64,000 nucleotides of DNA from Palsa-504 sp963822765. GTDB taxonomy: Bacteria > Actinomycetota > Actinomycetes > Streptosporangiales > Streptosporangiaceae. The stretch is from assembly GCA_963822765.1 (NCBI GenBank), contig CAWGJL010000012.1, forward strand, positions 62,001 through 126,000. Direction: 5' to 3'. The notes below the pieces were generated by a model. The model searched no databases, was not told where the DNA came from, and saw only the letters and a program-made list of their open reading frames with translations. This document shows positions 16,607 to 24,670 of this stretch, in pieces (position 1 is the stretch's first letter; every line of letters begins with the position of its first letter). The position numbers were made by a program, and so were the translations under genes.

Positions 16607-18525
16607 AAAGATTTACGGTACTCGACGGGCGCGTCCTCGTGGGTCTCGGCGGAAGTCCGGCGGGCCACGGCCTCGGTGATCCGCAGGGCCAGCTGCTGGG
16701 GGGTCAGGCCCGCCTCCTCGAGGACCTCGTCGCGCGACCCGTGCGCGAGGAACTCCTGGGGCAGCCCCAGCGTCTTGACCGGCACGTCCACGTCGTGGTC
16801 GCGGAGCAGCCTGGCCACCGCGTCACCGAAGCCCCCGGCTCGCCCGTTGTCCTCGACGGTGGCCACCAGCCGGTGCCGGCGGGCCGCGCCGACCAGGGCC
16901 TCGTCGACCGGCTTGGTCCAGCGCGGGTCGACCACGGTGACGCCGATCCCGTGCCCGGCCAGCCGGTCCGCGACCTCGAGCCCCATCAGCGCCATCGGGC
17001 CCGCCCCGACCAGCAGCACGTCCGGGCCGAGGCCGTGGCCGGGTTCACGCAGCACGTCCATGCCGCCCAGCTTGGCGATGGCCTCGACCTCGCCGCCCAC
17101 CTTGCCCTTGGGGAACCGGAGCGCGGTCGGCCCGTCGGACACGTCGACCGCCTCGTTGAGCAGCTCGGCGATCCGCTTGGCGTCGCGCGGCGCGGCGATC
17201 TTCATGCCCGGGACCAGCTGCAGGATCGACCCGTCCCACATGCCGTGGTGGCTGGCCCCGTCCGGGCCGGTCACCCCGGCGCGGTCCAGGACGAACGTCA
17301 CCGGCAACTGGTGCAGGGCCACGTCCATCAGCGTCTGGTCGAAGGCCCGGTTCAGGAACGTGGAGTAGACCGCCACCACCGGGTGCAGCCCGCCCATGGC
17401 CAGGCCCGCGGCGCTGGTCACCGCGTGCTGTTCGGCGATGCCCACGTCGTAGGCCCGGTCCGGGTAGGCCGCCGCGAACTGGGCCAGGCCGGTCGGGTAC
17501 AGCATCGCGGCGGTGATCGCGACCACGTCGGGCCGCCGCGCGCCGATGGCCAGCATTTCGTCGCCGAACACCCGGCTCCACGTCCCCGGCTGGGCGCCGG
17601 CCGCGGGAACCTGGTGCAGGCAGTCGATCTCGTTCTGCTCCGCGGCCGCGTAGCCGAAGCCCTTCTTGGTGATCGCGTGCACGATCACCGGCCCGCCGAA
17701 GTCGCGGGCGCTCCGCAGCACGCTTTCTACCAGCCGCTCGTCGTGGCCGTCGATGGGGCCCAGGTACTTGATGCCCAGGTCCTCGAACATCACCTGCGGC
17801 TGCAGGACGTCCTTGATGCCCTTCTTGATCCCGTGCAGCGTGCCGTAGAGGGGTGCGCCGACCAGCGGGGTCCGGGACAGCGAGGTCTTGATGTAGTCCA
17901 GCACGTGCTCGTAGCGCGGGTTGGCCCGGATCGAGGCCAGGTGCTCGGCCAGGCCGCCGATCGTCGGCTGGTAGGACCAGCCGTTGTCGTTCACGATCAT
18001 GACCAGCCGGGAGTCCTTGGCCGAGGCGATGTTGTTCAGCGCCTCCCAGGCCATGCCGCCGGTCAGGGCACCGTCGCCGATCAGCGCGACCACCGTCCGG
18101 TCCGGCTCGCCGCGCAGCTTGTAGGCCTTGGCCAGGCCGTCGGCGTAGGACAGGCTGGTCGAGGCGTGCGAGTTCTCCACCAGGTCGTGCTCGGACTCCG
18201 CCCGGCTCGGGTAGCCGGTCAGCCCACCGCGCTGGCGCAGCGTCCCGAACGCGGCGGCACGGCCGGTCAGCAGCTTGTGCACGTATGACTGGTGGCCGGT
18301 ATCGAAGATGATCTTGTCCTGCGGTGAGTCGAACACCCGGTGGATCGCGATGGTCAGCTCGACCACGCCGAGGTTCGGGCCCAGATGACCGCTCGTCTTG
18401 GCCACCGTCGGTCCCTGCGCCCACTCGATGAGGACGTCGCGGATCTCCCCGGCCAGCCGGGTGAGCTGATCCTGGCTCAGCCTCTTCAGGTCCTCGGGGC
18501 CGTTTATGCACTCCAGCAGGGTCAC
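16594..18525 (-). CDS. dxs: 1-deoxy-D-xylulose-5-phosphate synthase
   Basis: The thiamine-diphosphate enzyme that starts the MEP isoprenoid pathway by condensing pyruvate with glyceraldehyde 3-phosphate. All 643 residues are in one frame. Diagnostic parts are TSGHLGPNLGVVELT, DTGHQSYVHKLLTGR, the ThDP/Mg motif GDGALTGGMAWEALNN, the pyrimidine-domain DVGIAEQHAVTSAAGLA, and DRAGVTGPDGASHHGMWD. The GTG start at 18525 follows GGAG at suitable spacing. It is transcribed with fprA, which could serve reductive steps. This order matches the conserved actinobacterial neighbourhood of dxs. Confidence 0.97.
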   Translation of the reverse strand: MTLLECINGPEDLKRLSQDQLTRLAGEIRDVLIEWAQGPTVAKTSGHLGPNLGVVELTIAIHRVFDSPQDKIIFDTGHQSYVHKLLTGRAAAFGTLRQRGGLTGYPSRAESEHDLVENSHASTSLSYADGLAKAYKLRGEPDRTVVALIGDGALTGGMAWEALNNIASAKDSRLVMIVNDNGWSYQPTIGGLAEHLASIRANPRYEHVLDYIKTSLSRTPLVGAPLYGTLHGIKKGIKDVLQPQVMFEDLGIKYLGPIDGHDERLVESVLRSARDFGGPVIVHAITKKGFGYAAAEQNEIDCLHQVPAAGAQPGTWSRVFGDEMLAIGARRPDVVAITAAMLYPTGLAQFAAAYPDRAYDVGIAEQHAVTSAAGLAMGGLHPVVAVYSTFLNRAFDQTLMDVALHQLPVTFVLDRAGVTGPDGASHHGMWDGSILQLVPGMKIAAPRDAKRIAELLNEAVDVSDGPTALRFPKGKVGGEVEAIAKLGGMDVLREPGHGLGPDVLLVGAGPMALMGLEVADRLAGHGIGVTVVDPRWTKPVDEALVGAARRHRLVATVEDNGRAGGFGDAVARLLRDHDVDVPVKTLGLPQEFLAHGSRDEVLEEAGLTPQQLALRITEAVARRTSAETHEDAPVEYRKSLCST

Positions 18526-18594
18526 GTCGGTTGCTCCTCGTGTGGTGTGCGGGCCTGGCCGGGAACGAATGAGCCGAGTCTACGGCCGCGATCT

Positions 18595-19854
18595 TCAGAT
18601 AGCTCGCGACGCGGGCCCGGTCTCCGACACGCGCGTCGGGTTCGGCTGGTTCCCGGGTAGCGTCAGGACGAGCGGCCGGGCGGCGAAAATGCCGACCACG
18701 AGCGCGGCGCCGCACAGCACCAGGAGCAGCGCGACCGGGATGTTCCAGCTGCCGGTGGCCGAGTGCAGCAGCCCGAGTTCCAGGGGTCCGGCGCTGGCCA
18801 CCAGGTACCCGGCGGACTGCGCGAAGGCCGACAGCGAGGCCGCCACACCCGCATCGGGCGCCCGCGCCACCATGAAGAAAATGGCCAGCGCCAGGCACGC
18901 CCCCTGACCAATGCCGAGCACGAGAACCCAGAGCCAGGCCCCGCCGAGCGGGGCCCAGAGCGATCCGGCCAGGCCGGCGCCCATGGCGGTCATGCTCGGC
19001 ACCACCAAGGCCCGATGGTCGGGAGCGCGGTGGGCCAGCATGGGCACGATCAGCGCGGCGATCAGGTTACCTGCAGCCATCAGGGCCAGCAGGTTGCCGG
19101 CCGTGACCGCCGACGTACCGCGGTCCTGGAAGATGGTCGGCAGCCAGGACAGGGCCGCGTAGTAGAGCAAGCTCTGCAGCCCCATGAACCCCATGACCTG
19201 CCAGGCGAGCGCGTACCTGTGTACCTTGATCCGCGCCGGCGCAGGCGCCGGGCGGGCGGCTCCCGCCGTCCGGTACCTGAGCTGGGGTAGCCACAGCAGC
19301 ATGGCCAGCGCGGCCGGCCCCGCCCACAGGCCGAGGGCGAGCCGCACCGAACCGTGGGACGAGTGGTAGAGCGGCACGCTGAGCAGGGAGGCGATGATCG
19401 CGCCGACGCACAGGGCGGTCAGGTAGGTGCCGATCAGGACCCCGGCCCGTTCCGGCGAGCGCCGCTTGATCATGCTGGATAGCAGCACGTTCAAGATGGC
19501 GATCGCGCTGGAGGCCAGCACGGTGCCCGGGAACAGCATGATGCCCGGGGCCGCGCCGCGCAGCAGTAGCCCGGCGGTGAGCACACCCAGGGCGGCCAGC
19601 AGGACGACTTCCTCCCCGAAGCGCCGGTTCAGCCACGCCGCGAAGGCGGCCGCCGCGCCGAAGCAGATCACCGGCGTGGCGGCCAGCAACGACAGCGCGG
19701 CCGACGAAAGGTGCAGCCGCGCCTGCAGGTCCGGGAACAGCGGTGGCAGGTTGGCGATCGCGGTACGCAGGTTGAACCCGGCCGCCGTCACGGCGATGAC
19801 GAGCAGCGTGGTCTCGTGAGACCGGCGTGGACCGGCGGCGGGATGTTCGGCCAT
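18595..19854 (-). CDS. MFS transporter, CynX/NimT family
   Basis: A twelve-helix major facilitator of about 419 residues. The opening AAGFNLRTAIANLPPLFPDLQ and the helix 4-6 region resemble the CynX/NimT branch (cyanate and 2-nitroimidazole transporters, plus many uncharacterised members). The RYALAWQVMGFMGLQSLLYYA segment after the central loop is characteristic of this branch. The frame opens with TTG-CTG-ATG; the ATG at 19854 is chosen although no clear ribosome site is seen. It lies just upstream of dxs, 69 bases apart, in the same direction. Substrate cannot be inferred. Confidence 0.8.
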   Translation of the reverse strand: MAEHPAAGPRRSHETTLLVIAVTAAGFNLRTAIANLPPLFPDLQARLHLSSAALSLLAATPVICFGAAAAFAAWLNRRFGEEVVLLAALGVLTAGLLLRGAAPGIMLFPGTVLASSAIAILNVLLSSMIKRRSPERAGVLIGTYLTALCVGAIIASLLSVPLYHSSHGSVRLALGLWAGPAALAMLLWLPQLRYRTAGAARPAPAPARIKVHRYALAWQVMGFMGLQSLLYYAALSWLPTIFQDRGTSAVTAGNLLALMAAGNLIAALIVPMLAHRAPDHRALVVPSMTAMGAGLAGSLWAPLGGAWLWVLVLGIGQGACLALAIFFMVARAPDAGVAASLSAFAQSAGYLVASAGPLELGLLHSATGSWNIPVALLLVLCGAALVVGIFAARPLVLTLPGNQPNPTRVSETGPASRAI

Positions 19855-19951
19855 CAGCAACTAAAGCGATCTGGAGGTGAAAATAATCCTTTAGCCGAAC
19901 GAACCATCGTGCGTGCGCCCGCCGTACTTCTCCCCCGAGCCCACCCTGGAC

Positions 19952-20926
19952 CTAGGGGATGAGCAGCAGCTTGCCTGTGGTGCGCCGGGCGGCCAGGTCC
20001 TGCTGGGCCCGGGCGGCGTCGGCCAGCGGGTAACGGCCGCCGATCCGCACGTCGAGCTCACCGCTGGCGATCCAGTCGAAGACCTCACGGGCCCGCCAGC
20101 GCAGTTCCTCGACGTCGGCGATGTAGTGCCCGAGGGTGGGCCTGGTGGCGAACAGCGACCCGCCGCTGTTGAGCCGCTGGATGTCGAACGGCGGTACCTG
20201 CCCGCTGGCCGCGCCGTAGACGACCAGCGTCCCGCGCGGCCGCAGCGAGGCCAGGCTGTCATCGAAGGTGGCCTGGCCGACGCCGTCGTAGACAACGTGT
20301 GCGCCCGCACCTCCGGTGGCCTCCGCGACCACGACGCGGAGCAGGTCGTAACCGGTGACGTGATCCGCACCCGCGCCGCGTGCGAGGTCGGCCTTCTCCC
20401 CGGCCTCGCCGCCCGAGGTGGTCGCCACCACGATCCCGCCGCGTTTCTTGATCATCTGGGTGAGCAGCAGGCCCACCCCGCCGGCTGCCGCGTGCACCAC
20501 GGTCACATCCCCGGCCCGTACCGGGTACGTGCTGGTCACCAGGTAGTGCGCGGTCATGCCCTGCAGGATCGCGGCCGCGGCGAGCTCGGTGCTGACCCCG
20601 TCCGGCACCGGGACCACGCGCTCGGCGGGCAGCACGACCTGCTCGGCGTAGCTGCCCGGGCCGACCCACGCCACGCGCTCACCGACGGCCAGCCCGCTGA
20701 CACCCGGTCCGACGGAGATGATCGTCCCGGCGCCCTCCCCACCGGTCACGAACGGCACCGGGCGGCCGTAGCCGCCCACGCCCTCCCGCTGGTAGATGTC
20801 CATGTAGTTCACCCCGGCCGCAGCGATCTCGGCCACGATCTGGCCCGGCCCGGGCTGCGGAGCCGGGTGTTCGGCCACGCTCAGCACCTCGGGGCCGCCG
20901 CGCTGCTCGACCTGAATGACGCGCAT
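19952..20926 (-). CDS. qor: Quinone oxidoreductase (zeta-crystallin-like)
   Basis: A 324-residue NADPH-dependent quinone reductase of the medium-chain dehydrogenase superfamily, zinc-free branch. It has the family entry VNYMDIYQREG, GGEGAGTIISVGPGV, the AAILQGMTAHYLV helix, and the nucleotide-binding VHAAAGGVGLLLTQM. A GGAAGGAG ribosome site lies six bases before the ATG at 20926. The upstream region holds a 16-bp palindrome and the remains of a TetR gene transcribed the other way, so this oxidoreductase may once have been controlled by that TetR. Confidence 0.9.
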   Translation of the reverse strand: MRVIQVEQRGGPEVLSVAEHPAPQPGPGQIVAEIAAAGVNYMDIYQREGVGGYGRPVPFVTGGEGAGTIISVGPGVSGLAVGERVAWVGPGSYAEQVVLPAERVVPVPDGVSTELAAAAILQGMTAHYLVTSTYPVRAGDVTVVHAAAGGVGLLLTQMIKKRGGIVVATTSGGEAGEKADLARGAGADHVTGYDLLRVVVAEATGGAGAHVVYDGVGQATFDDSLASLRPRGTLVVYGAASGQVPPFDIQRLNSGGSLFATRPTLGHYIADVEELRWRAREVFDWIASGELDVRIGGRYPLADAARAQQDLAARRTTGKLLLIP

Positions 20927-20998
20927 GCATTTCTCCTTCCGATCCGCTCCGGATCAGCTTGGCACAGCGATTCGCGGGCCAAACCGGCGCGTTCCGGA

Positions 20999-21014
20999 TT
21001 TGAACGCGTTCAAA
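20999..21014. promoter_or_regulatory. Perfect 16-bp palindrome, TetR-type operator
   Basis: TTTGAACGCGTTCAAA is a perfect inverted repeat. It lies 73 bases upstream of the qor start codon and directly abuts the surviving 3' part of a TetR gene. Palindromes of this size and base composition are typical TetR-family operators, so it is probably the operator of the deleted regulator and may still be read by another TetR protein. Confidence 0.6.
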
Positions 21015-21015
21015 A

Positions 21016-21223
21016 TTCGCGGCTACCGGCACTGCTGTGGCTGTACTCGATGGGGATCGTGCTGTACTGGGTGCACCACACCTCACCTGGGTGCGAGAAG
21101 ACCTACCGGCTTATCGACTCGACCGCGCCGCTGGCCGAGCGCCTGATCCGCCCGGCCCGGGTACCGGGGCTCGGGTCGCTGACCCGGCGGCTGCTACGGG
21201 TCGCCGACGACGTGCTGTCCTGA
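21016..21223 (+). pseudogene. C-terminal remnant of a TetR family regulator
   Basis: The plus-strand frame reads LPALLWLYSMGIVLYWVHH, then TSPGCEKTYRLIDSTAPLAE, ending at a stop at 21223. This matches the C-terminal ligand-binding part of a TetR subgroup (LLWLYxMGxxLxWVHD, then SPG..TYRLID). No helix-turn-helix or start codon precedes it: the coding similarity begins right at the operator-like palindrome, so a deletion of several hundred bases removed everything between operator and C-terminus. The 3' half is also covered in antisense by the GT87 gene. Not functional as a regulator. Confidence 0.6.
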
Positions 21224-22500
21224 CGCGGCGCCTTCTCGCCCACCCGGTTCAGTGCCAGCCAGCCGACCAGGCCGAACGGGTAGATGAAGTAGCCGAAGCG
21301 GACGTTCGGTCCGAGCAGGAACATCAGCGTCAGGCCGATGGCCAGCCGCCAGATCGCCGCGGGCACGTCACGCGGCGGCCGGATGACCAGTGAAACCGCG
21401 ATGGCCAGGCCGGCCGCGAACAGCAGGCCGACCGAGACCAGGTGCCCGGCGGTTCCCATCGAGGTGAGCAGATGCCCGGGTAGCAGGCTCTCGGCCGGGG
21501 TCTTGTAATGGGTCAGCCCGAGCGGGAACAGCACGCTGTTCTGGACCAGGGCGGTGGCCGCGCCCGGCCTGAACAGTACGGCCGGCGCTAGGAGGGCGAT
21601 GAGGGCAAGGACGGTGACCACTACGGCGGCAAGGAACCGGTACGCGGCCCGCGCTCCGTCCCGGGCGGCGAACATCGCGGCCATGACCGGGACCGCGAGC
21701 CAGGCCGTGGACTTAAGGTCGCACGCGATGCCCAGGGCGATGCCCGCACCCGCGGTACGCGCGGCGGTGGCCTTCGCTCTCGCCGGAACGGTACTCAGAG
21801 CCAGCGCGAGCACCATGAACGCGAGCACGGGCGGATCGGTGGTGATCACGGCCAGGTTGAGGCCCACCACCGGGGAGGCGACCGCGACCGCCGTGGCGAG
21901 CACGGCGTCGCGGCGGGAATCTGGCATCGCGACCCGGAACGCCATCGCGAGCACGGCCACCGTGCCCAGGGCGATCCACACGCCGGCGTTCCCGGCGAGG
22001 CCGCCGAGACCGGCCGCGGCCGGCAGTCCGAACAGGGTCATGACCGGCAGGTAGGGGTTATAGGACAGCCAGTAGGTGACCTGGCCCGCGCTCAGGTACG
22101 GCGAGCCGTGATGCAGCAGCAAGGACGCCGACCGCTCGATGACCATCATCCCGTCTTCGAGCCGGTAGGCGACGGATAGCCAGAGCAGCGGGGCGAGCAC
22201 GGCCAGGGCCACCGACACCAGCACCGCCGCGGTCCGGTGTCCCCACCGCCAGAGCACGAGCAGAGCTACGGCATAGCCGCAGGCGGCCCAGATGGCCCAG
22301 ACCTGGTCCTCGCCCGCCGACCCGATCGCGTCGATGGCCGCGTAGGCGAGAAACAGGGCGTAGGCAATGATCAGGTGGCGGCGATCGAGCCAGGGCCGGA
22401 GCCCAGGACCGGGCTCGCGTGCGGCCAGGTTCCTGGCCGAGACGAGCGTGCCCACTCCGCCACCCGTTCCTGCGTGGTCGACGTCTATGTCCTGCTTCAC
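21103..22500 (-). CDS. Polytopic membrane protein, GT87-like mannosyltransferase
   Basis: A membrane protein of about 465 residues with roughly ten hydrophobic segments and a DUF2029/GT87-like plan, a family of polyprenyl-phosphate-mannose-dependent alpha-1,2-mannosyltransferases. YNPYLPVMTLFGLPAA and ALGIACDLKSTAWLAVP are the most family-like parts. GTG 22500 is chosen because GGGGGA stands a few bases upstream; the frame is open to 22551. The last 45 residues (Ser/Arg-rich) are translated from the antisense of the TetR remnant, so the original stop was probably lost with the same deletion. It follows the phosphoesterase gene by 54 bases on the same strand. Confidence 0.6.
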   Translation of the reverse strand: MKQDIDVDHAGTGGGVGTLVSARNLAAREPGPGLRPWLDRRHLIIAYALFLAYAAIDAIGSAGEDQVWAIWAACGYAVALLVLWRWGHRTAAVLVSVALAVLAPLLWLSVAYRLEDGMMVIERSASLLLHHGSPYLSAGQVTYWLSYNPYLPVMTLFGLPAAAGLGGLAGNAGVWIALGTVAVLAMAFRVAMPDSRRDAVLATAVAVASPVVGLNLAVITTDPPVLAFMVLALALSTVPARAKATAARTAGAGIALGIACDLKSTAWLAVPVMAAMFAARDGARAAYRFLAAVVVTVLALIALLAPAVLFRPGAATALVQNSVLFPLGLTHYKTPAESLLPGHLLTSMGTAGHLVSVGLLFAAGLAIAVSLVIRPPRDVPAAIWRLAIGLTLMFLLGPNVRFGYFIYPFGLVGWLALNRVGEKAPRQDSTSSATRSSRRVSDPSPGTRAGRIRRSASGAVESISR

Positions 22501-22554
22501 CTGGTCCCCCGTTGACCAGAACGACAACTGCCCTTCAACTATAGGCAGCAAACG

Positions 22555-23619
22555 CTAAGCGGACATAAAGGCCCCCTCAAGCGGGCCTTGGTCACCCGAA
22601 ACGCCGGCCGGGAACTGCCGGGAGATTAGTTCGGCGCGGATCGATTCCAGGTGGGAGACGGTTCCGGCCGAAGGGCCCGGCCCGGACGCGACCGGGACGG
22701 TGACCCCGGCGAGCACGTCGTCGGTCCGCGGCGTGCTGAGCGTGAACACGTCGCCGAACCCGGGGGCCGCCGCGTCCCGCGCGGTCAGCGCGGCCAGGTT
22801 CCAGCGCTGCTCGACCGTCTTGAGGACCGACGTGTGATCTAGCGGTGTCCCCCCGGTCGGCACCCGGTAGACCGTGCCCGCCGCGGCGGCCTGGAAGTCG
22901 GTGAACTGCCCGAAGTGGCTGGCGTCCGCCGAGCTGATCTGGGTGAACGTGTTCTTGGTGAGCGGCTCGGCGTCGTAGCCGTAGATCGCCCAGCCTAGGT
23001 TGGCCGCCTGGAGCAGGCCGAAGATGGTGGGCGAGGAGAACGTGTGGGTCTTGTCGTCCATGTGCCCCTGGCTGGTCGCCGCGCAGGCGAAGGCCCGGTT
23101 GGGCAGGGTCTCGGTCGGCGCCGACGAAAACCACTGGTCACAGACGGCGTAGCCCTTGGCCAGCGCGGACAGCACGGGCAGGGCCTCGGGTGTGAAGCAG
23201 CCCATGATGTCGCCTTCGACGGTGCCAGGCACGATCGGCCAGCTAGCGCTCTCCTTCGATTGCCAGCCGAGGGTGTAGGCGTAGTCCGCGATGAAGCCCT
23301 GGCAGGTGGCCGCCTGCCCGGAGGAGGCCGGGCCATTGTCGTTGCCGTAAAGCTGGTCGTTGGTGGCCATGTAGCCTTCGCCGGGATCGGCGCCCGGCAT
23401 GTAGTAGGCGTTCGGCGTGGTCGGCTCGATCTTGAACACGATGACCGGCTGGCCATTCGAGCCGGGGTTGGATTCGGTCCCGGCCAGGCCTTCGAACGGC
23501 TGACCCGACGGGGTTACGTTGCCCGGATACAAGAACCCGAGCATGTGGTCGAACGACCGGTTCTCCAGCATGAGCACGACGACGTGCTCGATCGCATCCA
23601 GGCCGCTGCCGTTAGCCAT
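22555..23619 (-). CDS. Phosphoesterase (phospholipase C/acid phosphatase family) with internal deletion
   Basis: A member of the PF04185 phosphoesterase family (phospholipase C, AcpA-like acid phosphatases). The N-terminal metal motif VVVLMLENRSFDHMLGFLYPG, GFIADYAYT, and the nucleophile region PTETLPNRAFACAATSQG are present. The frame then passes directly from HFGQFTDFQAAAAGT to VYRVPTGGTPLDHTSVLKT. In relatives these blocks are separated by some 75-85 residues that contain the ITYDEHGG and YDHVPPP metal-binding motifs. The joint is in frame, so a stable protein may be made, but it should lack part of the active site. ATG 23619 follows a strong GGGGAGGG site. There is no evident signal peptide. 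Confidence 0.75.
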   Translation of the reverse strand: MANGSGLDAIEHVVVLMLENRSFDHMLGFLYPGNVTPSGQPFEGLAGTESNPGSNGQPVIVFKIEPTTPNAYYMPGADPGEGYMATNDQLYGNDNGPASSGQAATCQGFIADYAYTLGWQSKESASWPIVPGTVEGDIMGCFTPEALPVLSALAKGYAVCDQWFSSAPTETLPNRAFACAATSQGHMDDKTHTFSSPTIFGLLQAANLGWAIYGYDAEPLTKNTFTQISSADASHFGQFTDFQAAAAGTVYRVPTGGTPLDHTSVLKTVEQRWNLAALTARDAAAPGFGDVFTLSTPRTDDVLAGVTVPVASGPGPSAGTVSHLESIRAELISRQFPAGVSGDQGPLEGAFMSA

Positions 23620-23691
23620 CGCGACACCCTCCCCTTGGCTTCCCCTTATGGCTTCCTGGGCTGAAAACCGGTCAAACACTACCTCTCACGG

Positions 23692-23799
23692 TCAGCCGGG
23701 TGCCGGGGATTGCCGCCCTATCGGGGGGCAGCGGCTTGCGTGCACGGCCAGGTAGCTGCCGAGTACGAGCCTGGTGCCGAGCAAAGCTACGTTGCGCAT
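23692..23799 (-). pseudogene. N-terminal remnant of a DoxX family gene
   Basis: A short frame begins with ATG 23799, preceded by GGAGGAA at four bases, and reads MRNVALLGTRLVLGSYLAVH before diverging and stopping at 23692 after 35 residues. The first 20 residues match the start of DoxX-type membrane proteins (LLGxRLVLGxYLAVHGAQK). The rest of the gene is missing. It sits 41 bases after the TetR gene on the same strand, so an original tetR-doxX pair appears to have lost most of its second member. Confidence 0.5.
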
Positions 23800-23840
23800 G
23801 AGTTCCTCCAGGTCAGGGTTGTCCGGTGCGAGCGCCGGGG

Positions 23841-24569
23841 TTACTCGCGTTCGCCGCAGCCGCGTTCCCGGGCCAGCCGGAGCATGGCCCGGGTCATCTG
23901 GGCCGTCGACGGCGGGGCGGGCAGTGTTGTCCCGGTCTGGGGCGGCGATGCCTGGCTGCGGAACGCGTCCAGGGCTAGCGCCACGAACCTCCGCCAGGCC
24001 TGCGGCGCGTCCGCGCGGGTGACGTGCATGACCGCCGCGGTCGCGATCAGCAGCAGCACGAGATCCTCGCCGACGAAATCCTCGCGCAGCGCGCCTGCGG
24101 CTTTGGCCCGGTCGATCACCGTGATGAGCAGGTCATTGGCCGCCCGGCGGAGGTCCTCGACCTGCTCGTCGGCGGAGAGGGTCATGGACAGCAGATCGGA
24201 CAGGCCACGGTCACCGGCCTGCAGCTCGCAGATCCGCTCGACGAACCCGGCGAAGCCGTCCCAGGGGTCAGCGGCGGCCATGGCCTGACGGGCCGCTTCG
24301 GCGTATTCGCCGACCTTCTCCACCAGCGCGGCGGCGACCAGCTTCTCCCGGGTCGGGAAGCGCCGGTACAAGGTCGCGATGCCCACCCCGGCCCGGGCCG
24401 CGATCGCCTCGAGCGGTGCCTCCAGCCCGTGCTCGGCGAATACGTCCCTGGCCACGGCCACGATGGCGGCCCGGTTGCGCGCGGCGTCGGCCCGCAGCCG
24501 CCGCTCCGTATGCCTGCAGTCGCCCGATTCGCCGGGTTGGGGCTGGTCACGGACGGTCATGCGTTTCAT
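23841..24569 (-). CDS. TetR family transcriptional regulator
   Basis: A 242-residue repressor-type regulator. The N-terminal helix-turn-helix is clear at about residues 33-75 (AAIVAVARDVFAEHGLEAPL, AARAGVGIATLYRRFPTREKL). The C-terminal part fits the TetR_C SbtR-like domain with FVERICELQAGDRGLSDLLS. It is divergent from the mycothiol-dependent isomerase gene, with about 100 bases between starts that contain a dyad (24577-24602), suggesting control of both genes. No good ribosome site precedes the ATG, so it may be translated from a leaderless mRNA. An effector cannot be predicted. Confidence 0.9.
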   Translation of the reverse strand: MKRMTVRDQPQPGESGDCRHTERRLRADAARNRAAIVAVARDVFAEHGLEAPLEAIAARAGVGIATLYRRFPTREKLVAAALVEKVGEYAEAARQAMAAADPWDGFAGFVERICELQAGDRGLSDLLSMTLSADEQVEDLRRAANDLLITVIDRAKAAGALREDFVGEDLVLLLIATAAVMHVTRADAPQAWRRFVALALDAFRSQASPPQTGTTLPAPPSTAQMTRAMLRLARERGCGERE

Positions 24570-24576
24570 GGTAAGC

Positions 24577-24602
24577 GATGTGGAGGGTAGCCTCCGGACA
24601 TC
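24577..24602. promoter_or_regulatory. Dyad between divergent tetR and isomerase genes
   Basis: Outer arms GATGT and ACATC enclose GAGG-GTAG-CCTC, giving an imperfect 26-bp inverted repeat. It begins eight bases upstream of the tetR start and lies about 70 bases before the isomerase start, a normal place for an autoregulatory TetR operator. Confidence 0.4.
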
Positions 24603-24670
24603 GCCTGGCTCCGAGTAAGCTTCCCGGAGGATTCTTCCCGATACGAGCCAGCCAGCAACGGAGACGCATC

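Noticed and set aside
16639..18288. Long plus-strand open frame of 549 codons
   Set aside because: It is the antisense shadow of dxs; the translation is rich in Arg, Gly and Gln without any family motif.
19913..21015. Plus-strand frame upstream of and continuous with the TetR fragment
   Set aside because: Up to about 21015 it is antisense of qor; only the final 65 codons show TetR similarity.
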